Source: Laspinema palackyanum D2a
GTDB taxonomy: Bacteria > Cyanobacteriota > Cyanobacteriia > Cyanobacteriales > Laspinemataceae
Assembly: GCA_025370845.1 (NCBI GenBank)
Contig: JAMXFF010000040.1
Location: 1-64,000 of the forward strand
DNA length: 64,000 nt
Reading direction: 5' to 3'
A model generated the notes under the pieces. That model did not search any database. It worked only from the letters and a program-made list of their open reading frames with translations, and was not told where the DNA came from. Position numbers and translations under genes: made by a program. Shown piece by piece: positions 27,585 through 35,747 of this stretch (the stretch's first letter is position 1; each line of letters begins with the position of its first letter).

Positions 27585-27595
27585 TCCATTTCATA

Positions 27596-27630
27596 AAAAC
27601 CCCATCATTCCCAGCGGTGGGGTTTTTATT
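27596..27630 (+). terminator. Intrinsic terminator
   Basis: AAAACCCCA and TGGGGTTTT stem with T-run to TTTTTATTTT. Separates the ATPase operon from the wall-hydrolase operon. Confidence 0.8.
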
Positions 27631-27657
27631 TTGACCCTCTGAACAGGAGAAATTTTA

Positions 27658-27906
27658 ATGAAACTTACCCATATCCTCGCCCTGATTGGATTAGCGGCGA
27701 TTGCTCAATATTTTGGATTATTTTCTAAGTGGGGAATCGACCTCAGCAAACTCAAACCCCAATCACCGATCGCCTCCGACTCCAACCCAGAAACAACCGA
27801 GAACCAATGCCCCTATTCCTATAGCGAAGTCCTGATTTTCACCCTCAACGAAGTTGGCGCAACCCTTCCCCCTGAATGCCTCAAACGTGATGGGGGTGAA
27901 ATCTGA
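27658..27906 (+). CDS. Small secreted or anchored protein
   Basis: 82 residues with a signal-like start (MKLTHILALIGLAAIAQYFG), two cysteines late. AGGAG nine bases upstream. TGATG overlap joins it to the hydrolase gene. Confidence 0.62.
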   Translation: MKLTHILALIGLAAIAQYFGLFSKWGIDLSKLKPQSPIASDSNPETTENQCPYSYSEVLIFTLNEVGATLPPECLKRDGGEI

Positions 27907-29039
27907 TGACTGCCAAAAACTTAGAATCTGCTTTAGCCAATGGCATTTCCAAAGGAATTCGGGAGGGCGTTAGCGGTGCGATCGCAGATGGCATCGTCGG
28001 ACTGGCTACCCTAGCGGTTTTGGGTCTGGCAATTTTTCCCAATGCCTTGCCGGATGCTTCAAAAACTGGAGAGAGTAGTCACGGTTTTGAGCCTATTACG
28101 GTGCATATTGGCCCTCATTTCTATGATGATTCCCCATCGGGTTCCTGGGATTATGTGCTCGAACGGGACGGCTCAACCTCTGTACCAATCCCCAGCCCTT
28201 GTGATGGAACTATTGGTGGGGTTTACTTCCAGGGAGTCAATGGCGGATTAGCAACCGGGTCAGGGGCGGGTCAAATTGTCGGAGTTGCTTGCGACGGCGC
28301 GGATTACTGGTTGTTTGGGCATCTGATTGAGGGTAGTCAAACGAAGAAACCAGGCGATCGCATTGCCAAAGGGGAATCCATTGGAACCCAGGGGACCACT
28401 GGCAGAAGCTCAGGCGACCATATTCACAACCAGATTCACGAATGGACCAAAGGCAGTGATGGTATCCCGGTGAGGGGAGAGCGAATCACCGACCGGAGTT
28501 ATACAAAACCCTTGATAATGGCCTACATTGAATTTCTTAGAAAGGGTCAATCCTCAAACCTATCAACAGGTTTTGATTCAGCATACGAGTGGACCCTGGC
28601 AAAAGAGGGCGGATGTTCAGACCATCCGGCAGATAGGGGAGGGCGCACCTATAAAGGAATCATCCGCTCGGTGGCTCAACGTCATGGCTACTCTGACCCC
28701 TGCAAAATGCCTGAATCAAAGGTCAAGGAAATATATCAATCTGAATACTGGAATCCTGCCGGTTGTGGCAAGTGGCAAACGGCCCAGATGCAACTCACTT
28801 GTTTTGACACTGCGGTGAACTTTGGCGTGGGCGGTTGGCAGATGTTTTCATCCCAAGGTAAGCGGCGGGACGGTCATCGGTATCCGGCACTTCCCCAGGA
28901 TGAGAAGGCAGCAGCGGAGGCGATCGGTCAATGGCGGTTAGAATTTCGGGATTTCCGAGTTAGGGAAGCACCGGACCAACGGGTATTTTTGAGAGGCTGG
29001 CGAAACCGTGACCGCGCATTGCTGGAGAAAATCCGATGA
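27906..29039 (+). CDS. M23 peptidase plus GH108 lysozyme wall hydrolase
   Basis: 377 residues. A membrane segment at about 27-45 is followed by an M23-type zinc domain; GHL at 138-140 and HIH at 172-174 are the metal-binding histidine motifs. From about 225 a GH108 domain begins with EWTLAKEGGCSDH, where the Glu at 234 is the likely catalytic residue, followed by GGRTYKGI. It should cut both the peptide and the glycan parts of peptidoglycan. Start overlaps the preceding stop (TGATG). The genetic link to an FtsK-like ATPase suggests local wall opening for DNA transfer; an endolysin-like role is also possible. Confidence 0.82.
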   Translation: MTAKNLESALANGISKGIREGVSGAIADGIVGLATLAVLGLAIFPNALPDASKTGESSHGFEPITVHIGPHFYDDSPSGSWDYVLERDGSTSVPIPSPCDGTIGGVYFQGVNGGLATGSGAGQIVGVACDGADYWLFGHLIEGSQTKKPGDRIAKGESIGTQGTTGRSSGDHIHNQIHEWTKGSDGIPVRGERITDRSYTKPLIMAYIEFLRKGQSSNLSTGFDSAYEWTLAKEGGCSDHPADRGGRTYKGIIRSVAQRHGYSDPCKMPESKVKEIYQSEYWNPAGCGKWQTAQMQLTCFDTAVNFGVGGWQMFSSQGKRRDGHRYPALPQDEKAAAEAIGQWRLEFRDFRVREAPDQRVFLRGWRNRDRALLEKIR

Positions 29040-29074
29040 TGTGCAAAAATTTCATTAAACGGGAGGGACAAGCG

Positions 29075-29419
29075 ATGGAAAAATTAGCTTGGTTAGTTTG
29101 GGTCGGGATTGGACTAGCCTCCACTTTCTATGTTGTCGCGCTAAATTTCCTCCTAACCTGGCTTTCCCAATTCCCGGGGTATCTGTTCGCATTGAATGCC
29201 CTTTTATTCAGCCTGGGGGGGGTGCTTGTCGGTGGGGTGATTTTGTTATGGGCGGATGCAAGACCCGATCGCTACTGGGCCACAGAGATTGCTCAGGTGC
29301 TTATCCGGCCCTGTGCGTTGTATTTGGGTGCGATCGTTTACCTGCTGTATGCGATCGCGTTGGTGGTGCTGGCCCCTTTCTTGTTGCCGTTCTGGTTTTG
29401 GAATAACTCTCAGCCCTGA
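29075..29419 (+). CDS. Three-pass membrane protein whose stop lies inside a repeat
   Basis: 114 residues from ATG 29075 (GGAGG eight bases upstream); an earlier ATG at 29036 overlaps the hydrolase gene. About three hydrophobic segments (4-25, 32-52, 75-97). Its last five codons (NNSQP plus TGA) lie in a 24-bp palindrome at 29403-29426, so a repeat determines the end of the protein. Unrecognised. Confidence 0.65.
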   Translation: MEKLAWLVWVGIGLASTFYVVALNFLLTWLSQFPGYLFALNALLFSLGGVLVGGVILLWADARPDRYWATEIAQVLIRPCALYLGAIVYLLYAIALVVLAPFLLPFWFWNNSQP

Positions 29420-29426
29420 CAGTTAT
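29403..29426 (+). repeat. 24-bp palindrome supplying a stop codon
   Basis: Arms ATAACTCTCAG and CTGACAGTTAT with a two-base centre; TGA 29417-29419 ends the membrane protein. A second copy follows near 29446. Confidence 0.85.
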
Positions 29427-29478
29427 CGGCAAGGCTGGGGAAATAAATGTCACTTCCGACAGTTATCAAAAATAGAAG

Positions 29479-29513
29479 AAAACCCGCTCTATTCCAAACA
29501 CAGAGCGGGTTTT
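29479..29513. terminator. Bidirectional terminator
   Basis: AAAACCCGCTCT and AGAGCGGGTTTT arms between converging genes, with A/T runs on both sides. Confidence 0.85.
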
Positions 29514-29516
29514 AGC

Positions 29517-31748
29517 TTAAAGAATCTCCATAAGCTGCCGTGCGAGTTCCTTCGGAGAATCCAGCCCCTTCAAGGTTTTCCGTTTGCCTTTCAGAACCAA
29601 CTCAATCCGTTGCTGTTTTTCTTGCAGCAACGAGTCGATCGCCTGGTCAATCTGCCCAAGTTGTAGCCAAGTCGCGAACACCGCATTTTGCTGACCCAGC
29701 CGGTGGCATCGGTCCTCAGCCTGTTCCGCATCCCCGGGGGTCCAAGGGCGATCGACCAAAATGATATGACTTGCAGCGGTGAGGGTGATGCCGACTCCAC
29801 CCGCTTTAATTGTGCCGGTGAACACTTTGGACTCACCGGATTGGAATCGGTCAATCATCCCCTGGCGTTCATCCGGTCGGATTTCGCCGGTGAGTAACTC
29901 GCCGCCCAAGTGAGCGTGTATTGTCTTCGCACTTTCAACAAACTCGGTGAAGATGACAATCTGCTGACCCTGTTCGAGGATTTCTTCCGCCAAGGCGATC
30001 GCAGCTTCCACCTTAAACTCACTGCCAACTTTTCGTAAATAGTTGAGGGTGACTAACGCCTCGGCATCCGGGTCAACTTCCCCGCTTTTTGCCCGCTGGC
30101 GGTATTCTTTAACCAACCGGGTGATTTCGGCTTGATAAGCCTTGGACTGTTTCGGCTCTAGTTCAGTCTGTTTGAATAAGCGAGTTTTGGCGGGCAGTTC
30201 TTTTAAACATTCTTGCTTCTTGCGTCTGAGAATAACATCCTCAGTTTTTTTCGCCAGTTCATCTAAATGAGCCGCACCAGTCACATCCCACACTGTTTTC
30301 CCCCGGGAATTAATCACTCGGTGATAGGCATCACAATAGCGTCTATGATAGGCCCATTTGTCCTGACCCAGCGGGTGATTAGTGGCAACCAATAGGGGAA
30401 ATAAATTAATCGGGCGACCATTTTTAAGGGGAGTTCCCGTCAGCAACCAAGCAGCAATACAGTTTTTATTTTGAGCTAAATCAAGCAGGTTTTGCGTGCG
30501 CTTGCTGGTGCTATTTTGTGCAAAATGCGCCTCATCCGCTATTAACAAATATTCCTGATTTTCCAGCGGTAAAGGCATCTTTGCCCAACTCCAACATTCA
30601 ATCGGAATCCCCACCTTTTCCGCTTCCCGTTGCCAGTTTTCTAAGAGGGAAACCGGAGCCACCACAAACACAGGACAATTGGCTGTCTGCTGGATTGCCT
30701 TAGCCGCTACCAGTGCGGTGATAGTTTTTCCTAAGCCCATATCATCCGCGAGAATTCCACCATTATAAACTCCTTTGCGTTGGTGAGCAAGGAGCCATTC
30801 CACCCCTTTTTTTTGATAATCCCGCAGATACCAACCGCAGGGCAAGGGACTATCTAAATCTGCCGCTTTAATCAGATTAATAATTTCGCTCGATTTTTTT
30901 TCCGCTTGTTCTTGTTGTTCCTTTAATTTGGCAATTTTTTCCGCTTTCTGAGCCTGGACCATTTCTACCAAACCGGCGAGGGCTAGGTCATGCCAATAAT
31001 CACTCGCTGGAAATTTCTCCAGGATAATTTCAATTTTATCTAATGGGAATTTCCAACTTTTATCAGTCCCATCAAATTTATATCCTTCGATTGATTTAGT
31101 CAGTTGTTGGAAACGTCCCGTGGGGTCATACGGAGCATAGACCGCGATGCGATTCCCAACAACGGTCACCCGCTTTTCTGGAAGTTCATCCTCATCGCTT
31201 TGGACTGCCGGTGGCGTGTTGGGATATTGAGACTCGATCGCCTCCCAGTTCGGCAAAGTCAACCCGCCGCGTTCGAGTTGACCCCGATATTTCTGCAACA
31301 TCTTCCAAGCCCCGTGAGCCTGAGCCTTCAGAATCGGTTGCTTTTCCTCAATCTGATGAGCCAACCATTTGCCAAATCGGGAATCAGGTTTATTGAAGCC
31401 TTGCCCATCTTCCTCGTATGCGCCATCGCAACGGGCAGCGAGAAAACAGAGGGCTTGTTCCAGGCGGCGATCGCATTGTCTCTCCTTCGCTTGGATTAAA
31501 TAAATTTCGGCCAACTGTTTGAGTTCCAGAAGCGTTTCCACGTCTAGCCCTTGCATCCATGCGGTGACTGTCTCCACCGATAGCGCTGGGGAGTTGAGGG
31601 CCACGGGTTGTCCGTTGTCCAGCGATTGAGCAATTTCCTTCAACTGCTCGGCAAACACTTCGGGTACACGCAGGGCGGTCGTTGGGAGATTCTTCCATAT
31701 CGTTTTTTTCTTAATCAGTCCTCGTTGGTTCGGATTTGGATTCGGCAT
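29517..31748 (-). CDS. SNF2-family helicase with HARP-like domain
   Basis: 743 residues. The N-terminal part has a conserved GQGFNKPDSRFGKWLAHQI segment (116-133). Residues about 195-245 resemble the HARP domain of annealing helicases (YAPYDPT...SIEGYKFDGTDKSWKFP). SNF2 motifs follow: DDMGLGKT (Walker A at 338-342), IADEAH (403-408), LTGTPLKN, GGVGITLT and RCHRLGQ. Such enzymes rewind DNA or remodel protein-DNA complexes and here may act in plasmid replication or repair. GAGG eight bases upstream supports the start. A terminator lies upstream. Confidence 0.85.
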   Translation of the reverse strand: MPNPNPNQRGLIKKKTIWKNLPTTALRVPEVFAEQLKEIAQSLDNGQPVALNSPALSVETVTAWMQGLDVETLLELKQLAEIYLIQAKERQCDRRLEQALCFLAARCDGAYEEDGQGFNKPDSRFGKWLAHQIEEKQPILKAQAHGAWKMLQKYRGQLERGGLTLPNWEAIESQYPNTPPAVQSDEDELPEKRVTVVGNRIAVYAPYDPTGRFQQLTKSIEGYKFDGTDKSWKFPLDKIEIILEKFPASDYWHDLALAGLVEMVQAQKAEKIAKLKEQQEQAEKKSSEIINLIKAADLDSPLPCGWYLRDYQKKGVEWLLAHQRKGVYNGGILADDMGLGKTITALVAAKAIQQTANCPVFVVAPVSLLENWQREAEKVGIPIECWSWAKMPLPLENQEYLLIADEAHFAQNSTSKRTQNLLDLAQNKNCIAAWLLTGTPLKNGRPINLFPLLVATNHPLGQDKWAYHRRYCDAYHRVINSRGKTVWDVTGAAHLDELAKKTEDVILRRKKQECLKELPAKTRLFKQTELEPKQSKAYQAEITRLVKEYRQRAKSGEVDPDAEALVTLNYLRKVGSEFKVEAAIALAEEILEQGQQIVIFTEFVESAKTIHAHLGGELLTGEIRPDERQGMIDRFQSGESKVFTGTIKAGGVGITLTAASHIILVDRPWTPGDAEQAEDRCHRLGQQNAVFATWLQLGQIDQAIDSLLQEKQQRIELVLKGKRKTLKGLDSPKELARQLMEIL

Positions 31749-31775
31749 CTCTATGACCTCTATCGTTCAAAGCAA

Positions 31776-31816
31776 AACCCCCTGTATCGATTGTACATTC
31801 GATACAAGGGGTTTTG
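31776..31816 (-). terminator. Strong hairpin terminator
   Basis: Arms AACCCCCTGTATCGA and TCGATACAAGGGGTT with one mismatch, T-run on the minus side. Ends transcription of the regulator gene at 31956 before the helicase gene. Confidence 0.75.
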
Positions 31817-31955
31817 GGTTAATGGGTTTGTGGGTCCGGTTCGATTGGAAATAACTCTCAGGGCTGATAGTTATTGGGGACAGTTCGGGAAATAACTCTC
31901 AGAGCTGATAGTTATTGGGGACAGTTCCGACTCGGGGCGATCGGTCCTCGTGACA

Positions 31956-32276
31956 TTACTCAAATTTGGCGACTCGTCGGGGCCGTCCCCCATGTTTCGA
32001 GGGGGCGTAGGCGGTGTCATTTTCCAACTCAATTGGCATGAACTTCCCCATGATGTTGAGTTTCTGGCTGATGGTGGTTTGGTGACAGTCAAGGATTGCA
32101 GCCAATTCCTCGTAACTTTTCGGACCCTCCGCTATTTCATCTAGCAGGGCAATGGTACTCCGAATCCCCTTCGGAATTAGGGGCCAAAGTTTATCCTGTT
32201 CCTCTGGGTCTAGCCCCAGGAAATAGGCGATCGCCTCTGCTTTTTCTGTGAGTCTTTCAATCTGGTCTTGGTTCAT
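31956..32276 (-). CDS. Winged-helix/HTH regulator
   Basis: 106 residues. KSYEELAAILDCHQTTISQK is a helix-turn-helix preceded by an acidic helical N-terminus with FLGLDPEEQDKLW. Likely a transcription regulator of the ArsR-type size class. The gene sits alone between a terminator and GC-rich tandem motifs, so its target may be the neighbouring minus-strand block. Confidence 0.65.
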   Translation of the reverse strand: MNQDQIERLTEKAEAIAYFLGLDPEEQDKLWPLIPKGIRSTIALLDEIAEGPKSYEELAAILDCHQTTISQKLNIMGKFMPIELENDTAYAPSKHGGRPRRVAKFE

Positions 32277-32283
32277 TTTTGTA

Positions 32284-32470
32284 GGCGGGTGGTTGGGGGC
32301 GGGTGGTGGGCCGTAGTCATTTCCCCGAATCCTCGATGATAACGAGTGGCGATCGCAATCATTGGGCGGGTGGTCGGGGGCGGGATGGCGGGCCTAATCT
32401 GCTGGTGAATCTTCCCCTGGCGTTGCCCTGGGTGGGTGGTCGGGGGTGGGATGGTGGGCCGTAGCTCCTC
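32284..32470. repeat. Three GC-rich imperfect direct repeats
   Basis: A GGGTGGTCGGGGGCGGGATGG-like unit of about 33 bases recurs at roughly 32284, 32366 and 32430, with unique spacers that include a HIP1 octamer. Function unknown; upstream of the regulator gene. Confidence 0.55.
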
Positions 32471-32546
32471 CCAATCCCCGCAGGTGATGATTCCGAAAAA
32501 GAGGAAGAACCGATCGCCTTTCTTTGGGTAGCGATCGGCTATTCCA

Positions 32547-33005
32547 TTACTGTCCCCGCTTAACTTGGCTCCAAATCATTTGGGCGGCGAGGGCGAGTTG
32601 GTCTTGAACATTTTTCAAACGGTTGGCTTCAAGTTTCTCCTCCCAATCCCAAGAACGTAGTCTGGGATGAGGCATGAAGCAGGAAACCCGCGCATAGATT
32701 TGGTCCGGTTGTTGTTCCGGGAGTGGCGGCCATGCAGCGTGCCAATTCCCGTCGGCGGCTGGGAAAACCCGCAGGTCTAACGCCGGTGATTTTGGTTGAG
32801 CGAGAACGGTAATCATTAAGGTGGCTTCGTCTAGCTCGGTGAGCCAGCTTTCGAGAGCGGTGACGGTCCAGCCTTTGAAGCGATCGCTAACGGGATAGGG
32901 CGGTTTGCTTTGGGGTGTGATGATGAGAGATTCCGTCACTACTTGATTGCGGTGGAAATATTGAACTAACCAACCGTTTTTACTCCAAAAGTCGTTGAAT
33001 TCCAT
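32547..33005 (-). CDS. Hypothetical protein
   Basis: 152 residues from ATG 33005; AAAGGA lies about nine bases upstream. A tryptophan-rich central part (GNWHAAWPPLPEQQPDQIYA) is visible. No family recognised. First reported member, going downstream, of the minus-strand block transcribed from about 36.9 kb. Confidence 0.55.
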   Translation of the reverse strand: MEFNDFWSKNGWLVQYFHRNQVVTESLIITPQSKPPYPVSDRFKGWTVTALESWLTELDEATLMITVLAQPKSPALDLRVFPAADGNWHAAWPPLPEQQPDQIYARVSCFMPHPRLRSWDWEEKLEANRLKNVQDQLALAAQMIWSQVKRGQ

Positions 33006-33071
33006 AGTAGATAATCCTTTCAAATCTTAAGAGCGTGATTTTTCATTGATGCCCGGTGAGCGGCGGGTGAA

Positions 33072-33287
33072 TTATTCCTCAGAATCAGCTAATTTTTTGA
33101 GCAATTCGTCTGCGTAGGCAGTTGCGGCGATCGTAATTTCATCCGCGTAAATATCATGCTGGCGGCTGGGGCTGCCGTGGGCTGTTATGAGCGCTTGCAT
33201 TGCTAGTCCAGCGAAATATTCACGCTTGGTCATGCCGACTTGGAAAGGTCCGTCGTAATAGCAAGGGAAAGCGGATTCTTCTTTCAT
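33072..33287 (-). CDS. Small phage-type hypothetical protein
   Basis: 71 residues. FQVGMTKREYFAGLAMQALIT resembles a short protein common in phages and plasmids, whose role is unknown. GGAGAAGAAG precedes the ATG. A hairpin at 33301 separates it from the ArdA-like gene. Confidence 0.6.
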   Translation of the reverse strand: MKEESAFPCYYDGPFQVGMTKREYFAGLAMQALITAHGSPSRQHDIYADEITIAATAYADELLKKLADSEE

Positions 33288-33300
33288 GTCTTCTTCTCCA

Positions 33301-33322
33301 GGTGTGAGGGGCTTTCCTCACC
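33301..33322 (-). other. Intercistronic hairpin
   Basis: GTGAGG and CCTCAC stem around GGCTTT, between the ArdA-like gene and the next gene downstream. One of five similar hairpins in this block. Confidence 0.5.
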
Positions 33323-33408
33323 TCCCGCCCCAAATTTTATAAAGCCGGGTGAGCGGCGATAACTGTCAGATCTGACAGTTAAGGGGAGCTTCATGCCCCC
33401 CGGTTGTT

Positions 33409-34155
33409 TTAAAATTCTCGGAAAACGTAGATTCCCGAACTCGCTTCGGAGTAATAGAAAGTGTCAGTTAGCTCAAGGTCACGCCCCAGATATTCCCAGT
33501 TGATATACTGCGACCAGAACGGGTTATTTTTTTGGAATTGCTCATATTGATAGAGTTCTTCCACTTCCTCAGATTTGAGAGCAAACTGTTCCGAGTTCTC
33601 CCAAAACCCGCAATAACGCTGTTGAAAATCTTCGTTATTCGGCTCAATGCCTTTATCCTTGGCGTATCTGATGTAATGAGACAGCGCATTTTCTTCGTTC
33701 GGATTCTCTCCGAGTAACTGCCCCCACCGAGCAACAGTTTCTAGGCTTTCATGCTCGTCAATACGGAGATTCCCAAAGTTGTCAAAATCATGAATCGCCC
33801 ATTCTTCGGCCCCGTCCATTGGTGAATCTTCCAGCATCTCCTCGATGTCGGCTTTGATGTCTTCCTCATCCTGATTCGCATCAATCCACCAACCATGCAA
33901 AATCCCCGCGTTATAAGCTGCCAAACACGCCACATAAATCATGGGAGTCAGCAGCGGCGGTGGTGCAACCCGGCAGCGAGTGCCAATTTTGCAGGTTTCC
34001 TCGACCCCGGCGAGGTCAACCGCCAAGGCGATCGCTCGTTGGTCTTGAGTCTTTAAAATCACCGCGTTGCTATCTGAGTTTGACTTAAGAGCAAAAGCAA
34101 TTTCCTGAGCCGCTTTCACGTCCGGCACCATTAAGCCTTTAAGTTTCTTTTTCAT
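33409..34155 (-). CDS. ardA: ArdA-family antirestriction protein with N-terminal extension
   Basis: 248 residues. From about residue 70 it reads PMIYVACLAAYNAGILHGWW, then edi-type acidic helices and EEWAIHDFDNFGNL, which are hallmarks of ArdA. ArdA is an acidic DNA mimic that binds type I methyltransferase-specificity complexes. About 70 N-terminal residues are additional to the usual 165. AGGAG eight to ten bases upstream. It sits in a plasmid that itself carries a type I system, so a protective role during entry is expected. Confidence 0.85.
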   Translation of the reverse strand: MKKKLKGLMVPDVKAAQEIAFALKSNSDSNAVILKTQDQRAIALAVDLAGVEETCKIGTRCRVAPPPLLTPMIYVACLAAYNAGILHGWWIDANQDEEDIKADIEEMLEDSPMDGAEEWAIHDFDNFGNLRIDEHESLETVARWGQLLGENPNEENALSHYIRYAKDKGIEPNNEDFQQRYCGFWENSEQFALKSEEVEELYQYEQFQKNNPFWSQYINWEYLGRDLELTDTFYYSEASSGIYVFREF

Positions 34156-34177
34156 GCCCTGAATTCTCCTGATGTGA

Positions 34178-34200
34178 GGGTGCGGGGAAAACCCACACCC
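34178..34200 (-). other. Intercistronic hairpin
   Basis: GGGTGCGGG and CCCACACCC pair around a short loop, between the pseudopilin and ArdA genes, 20 bases before the ArdA ribosome site. Confidence 0.5.
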
Positions 34201-34208
34201 AAATTTTT

Positions 34209-34727
34209 CTATCTCTTGCAGCGCTGCCCTTCGGTCCTTCGCTGTGCCCCTAACAGGGTGGAAACAAAGGTACAGTAATGGTTTTCCCCTTTTACATCGC
34301 TGAAAGTGATTCGCCCTAACCGTCCGTGAGTGACACCCAAGTGATTGAATTGAATCCTGTAAGCGTTCTCACTTGCGGCATAAAAAAATGTGGTATCGGT
34401 GGCGTTGATGAATACTCGATCGCCTTTCAACTCTTCCCATACCGCGTTGCTGCAAGACTTGGTGGGGATACGGTAATGGCTGGAATAAACAATCCGTTTC
34501 CCGTCCTGCTTGAAGCAGACCTCGGTCACGAGCTTGGTCTGTCGGGCTTGTTGCTTCGCATTCAGCAAGACTTGGTAAGCGTTATCCCGTGCGGTTTTCA
34601 CTTCCAAGCGACGGAGAAACCTGAGCCAATTTGGGATAAAAATCCCGGCAAGGATGCCAATAATAACCAGCACGATAAGCAGTTCAGCGAAGGTGATGCC
34701 TGATTCTTGATTCCGATTTTGTATCAT
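34209..34727 (-). CDS. Pseudopilin-like (GspH/type IV pilin) protein
   Basis: 172 residues. ESGITFAELLIVLVIIGILA at residues 8-27 is a prepilin peptidase site (G before ITFAE, Glu at +5) followed by the hydrophobic helix. Two cysteines in the pair KSCSN and a late CTFVSTLLG fit a globular pilin head. No assembly ATPase is nearby, so it must use host machinery if it is assembled. Confidence 0.75.
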   Translation of the reverse strand: MIQNRNQESGITFAELLIVLVIIGILAGIFIPNWLRFLRRLEVKTARDNAYQVLLNAKQQARQTKLVTEVCFKQDGKRIVYSSHYRIPTKSCSNAVWEELKGDRVFINATDTTFFYAASENAYRIQFNHLGVTHGRLGRITFSDVKGENHYCTFVSTLLGAQRRTEGQRCKR

Positions 34728-34745
34728 AGAACTACGTTGAATTGA

Positions 34746-34767
34746 GGGGGGGCCTGAGAAACCCCCC
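34746..34767 (-). other. Intercistronic hairpin
   Basis: GGGGGG and CCCCCC pair around CCTGAGAAA. Between the KOW-like and pseudopilin genes. Confidence 0.5.
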
Positions 34768-34772
34768 GTTTT

Positions 34773-34991
34773 TTACTTGATTTTGTGGAGTTGGTGGCGA
34801 TCGCAGAAAATGAGCTTATTCCCCGGGAGCCTCACCGAATAATTGAAGAAATCTCGGCGCGCCCAATAGCGGGGAATCGCCACTCGTCCGGTCCTTCCAG
34901 CGTACTGACCGCTCAGAACCAAAACTCTATCGCCACTTTGAAGCCTCAACCCTTTGATATTGAGGTCGAGGCAAAGTTGATAAAATTCCAC
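34773..34991 (-). CDS. KOW-like small protein
   Basis: 72 residues with RLQSGDRVLVLSGQYAGRTG, a KOW-type beta barrel often found in translation or transcription factors. Likely nucleic-acid contact. AGGACG-type sequence precedes the ATG. Confidence 0.6.
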   Translation of the reverse strand: MEFYQLCLDLNIKGLRLQSGDRVLVLSGQYAGRTGRVAIPRYWARRDFFNYSVRLPGNKLIFCDRHQLHKIK

Positions 34992-35006
34992 TTTGCCTCG
35001 TCCTCC

Positions 35007-35660
35007 TTAGCTTCCAGGGGGAAGTTCGGGCATTTCTGAGCTGCTTGAAACCCGAGTTGCCATCAAAGTAGCAATTTCACTCGGAGGCAAGTTATCCAAA
35101 CAAACCATGTCCCGGGTTCCTTCCAAATCAATCATCCGAGATAGACTGTGCGGGTCACTCAGGACGGCTGCTGCTTGTTCAACAATATCCCAATTATCTC
35201 GTTCAATCCAGTCCCATTTAAGAGAGTAATAATTGATGGGTTTAATCACCCCATTCTCATCAGGTTTCTGTCCTGAATGTTTAATAAATTCAGGAACAAA
35301 AATTCCTTCTGCCGGTTCGACTCCTCGCGCTTGGATGGAGACAACTAACCGATTAAAGTCATTCAGGCTCCGGTTTTTGATATAAGTGACCATGACCACA
35401 CCATGAGGTAACTCCCCAGATTCAGCCACAAACCAAATTTGTCCCCAAAGCGTGTTTTTGGTCTGGCCCAAATCTCCAAAAAATTTACTGAACTTGATGA
35501 TTGTCATGCTCACTTTGGAGCCGTACTCTTCATCGCCAATTGTCCACTTACCCGCCTGACAATTGTTCCTTGCACCTATTGGAATCTCGGGAACTGAAAG
35601 GGCATCTTCGGGTTTGCTCCCGAATACGGAAATGGTTGCTTTTTGTCCGTTTGTATTCAT
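35007..35660 (-). CDS. Hypothetical protein of plasmid block
   Basis: 217 residues with IGDEEYGSKVSMTIIKFSKF and LWGQIWFVAESGELP. Similar to phage-like hypotheticals in my memory, but no domain can be named. The genome context next to a SWIM zinc-finger gene is DNA-processing. Ends 16 bases from the KOW gene. Confidence 0.6.
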   Translation of the reverse strand: MNTNGQKATISVFGSKPEDALSVPEIPIGARNNCQAGKWTIGDEEYGSKVSMTIIKFSKFFGDLGQTKNTLWGQIWFVAESGELPHGVVMVTYIKNRSLNDFNRLVVSIQARGVEPAEGIFVPEFIKHSGQKPDENGVIKPINYYSLKWDWIERDNWDIVEQAAAVLSDPHSLSRMIDLEGTRDMVCLDNLPPSEIATLMATRVSSSSEMPELPPGS

Positions 35661-35700
35661 TTGTTGACTCTCTGTTTCTTGACATAGCGGCTTGTCATCA

Positions 35701-35741
35701 GCCGCAGCCCTCCAACTGCTGCGAGAATGGAGGGGTGCGGC
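35701..35741 (-). other. Strong intercistronic hairpin
   Basis: GCCGCAGCCCTCCA and TGGAGGGGTGCGGC arms, with one mismatch or wobble, sit between the SWIM gene and the next gene. Confidence 0.6.
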
Positions 35742-35747
35742 CTAGAA

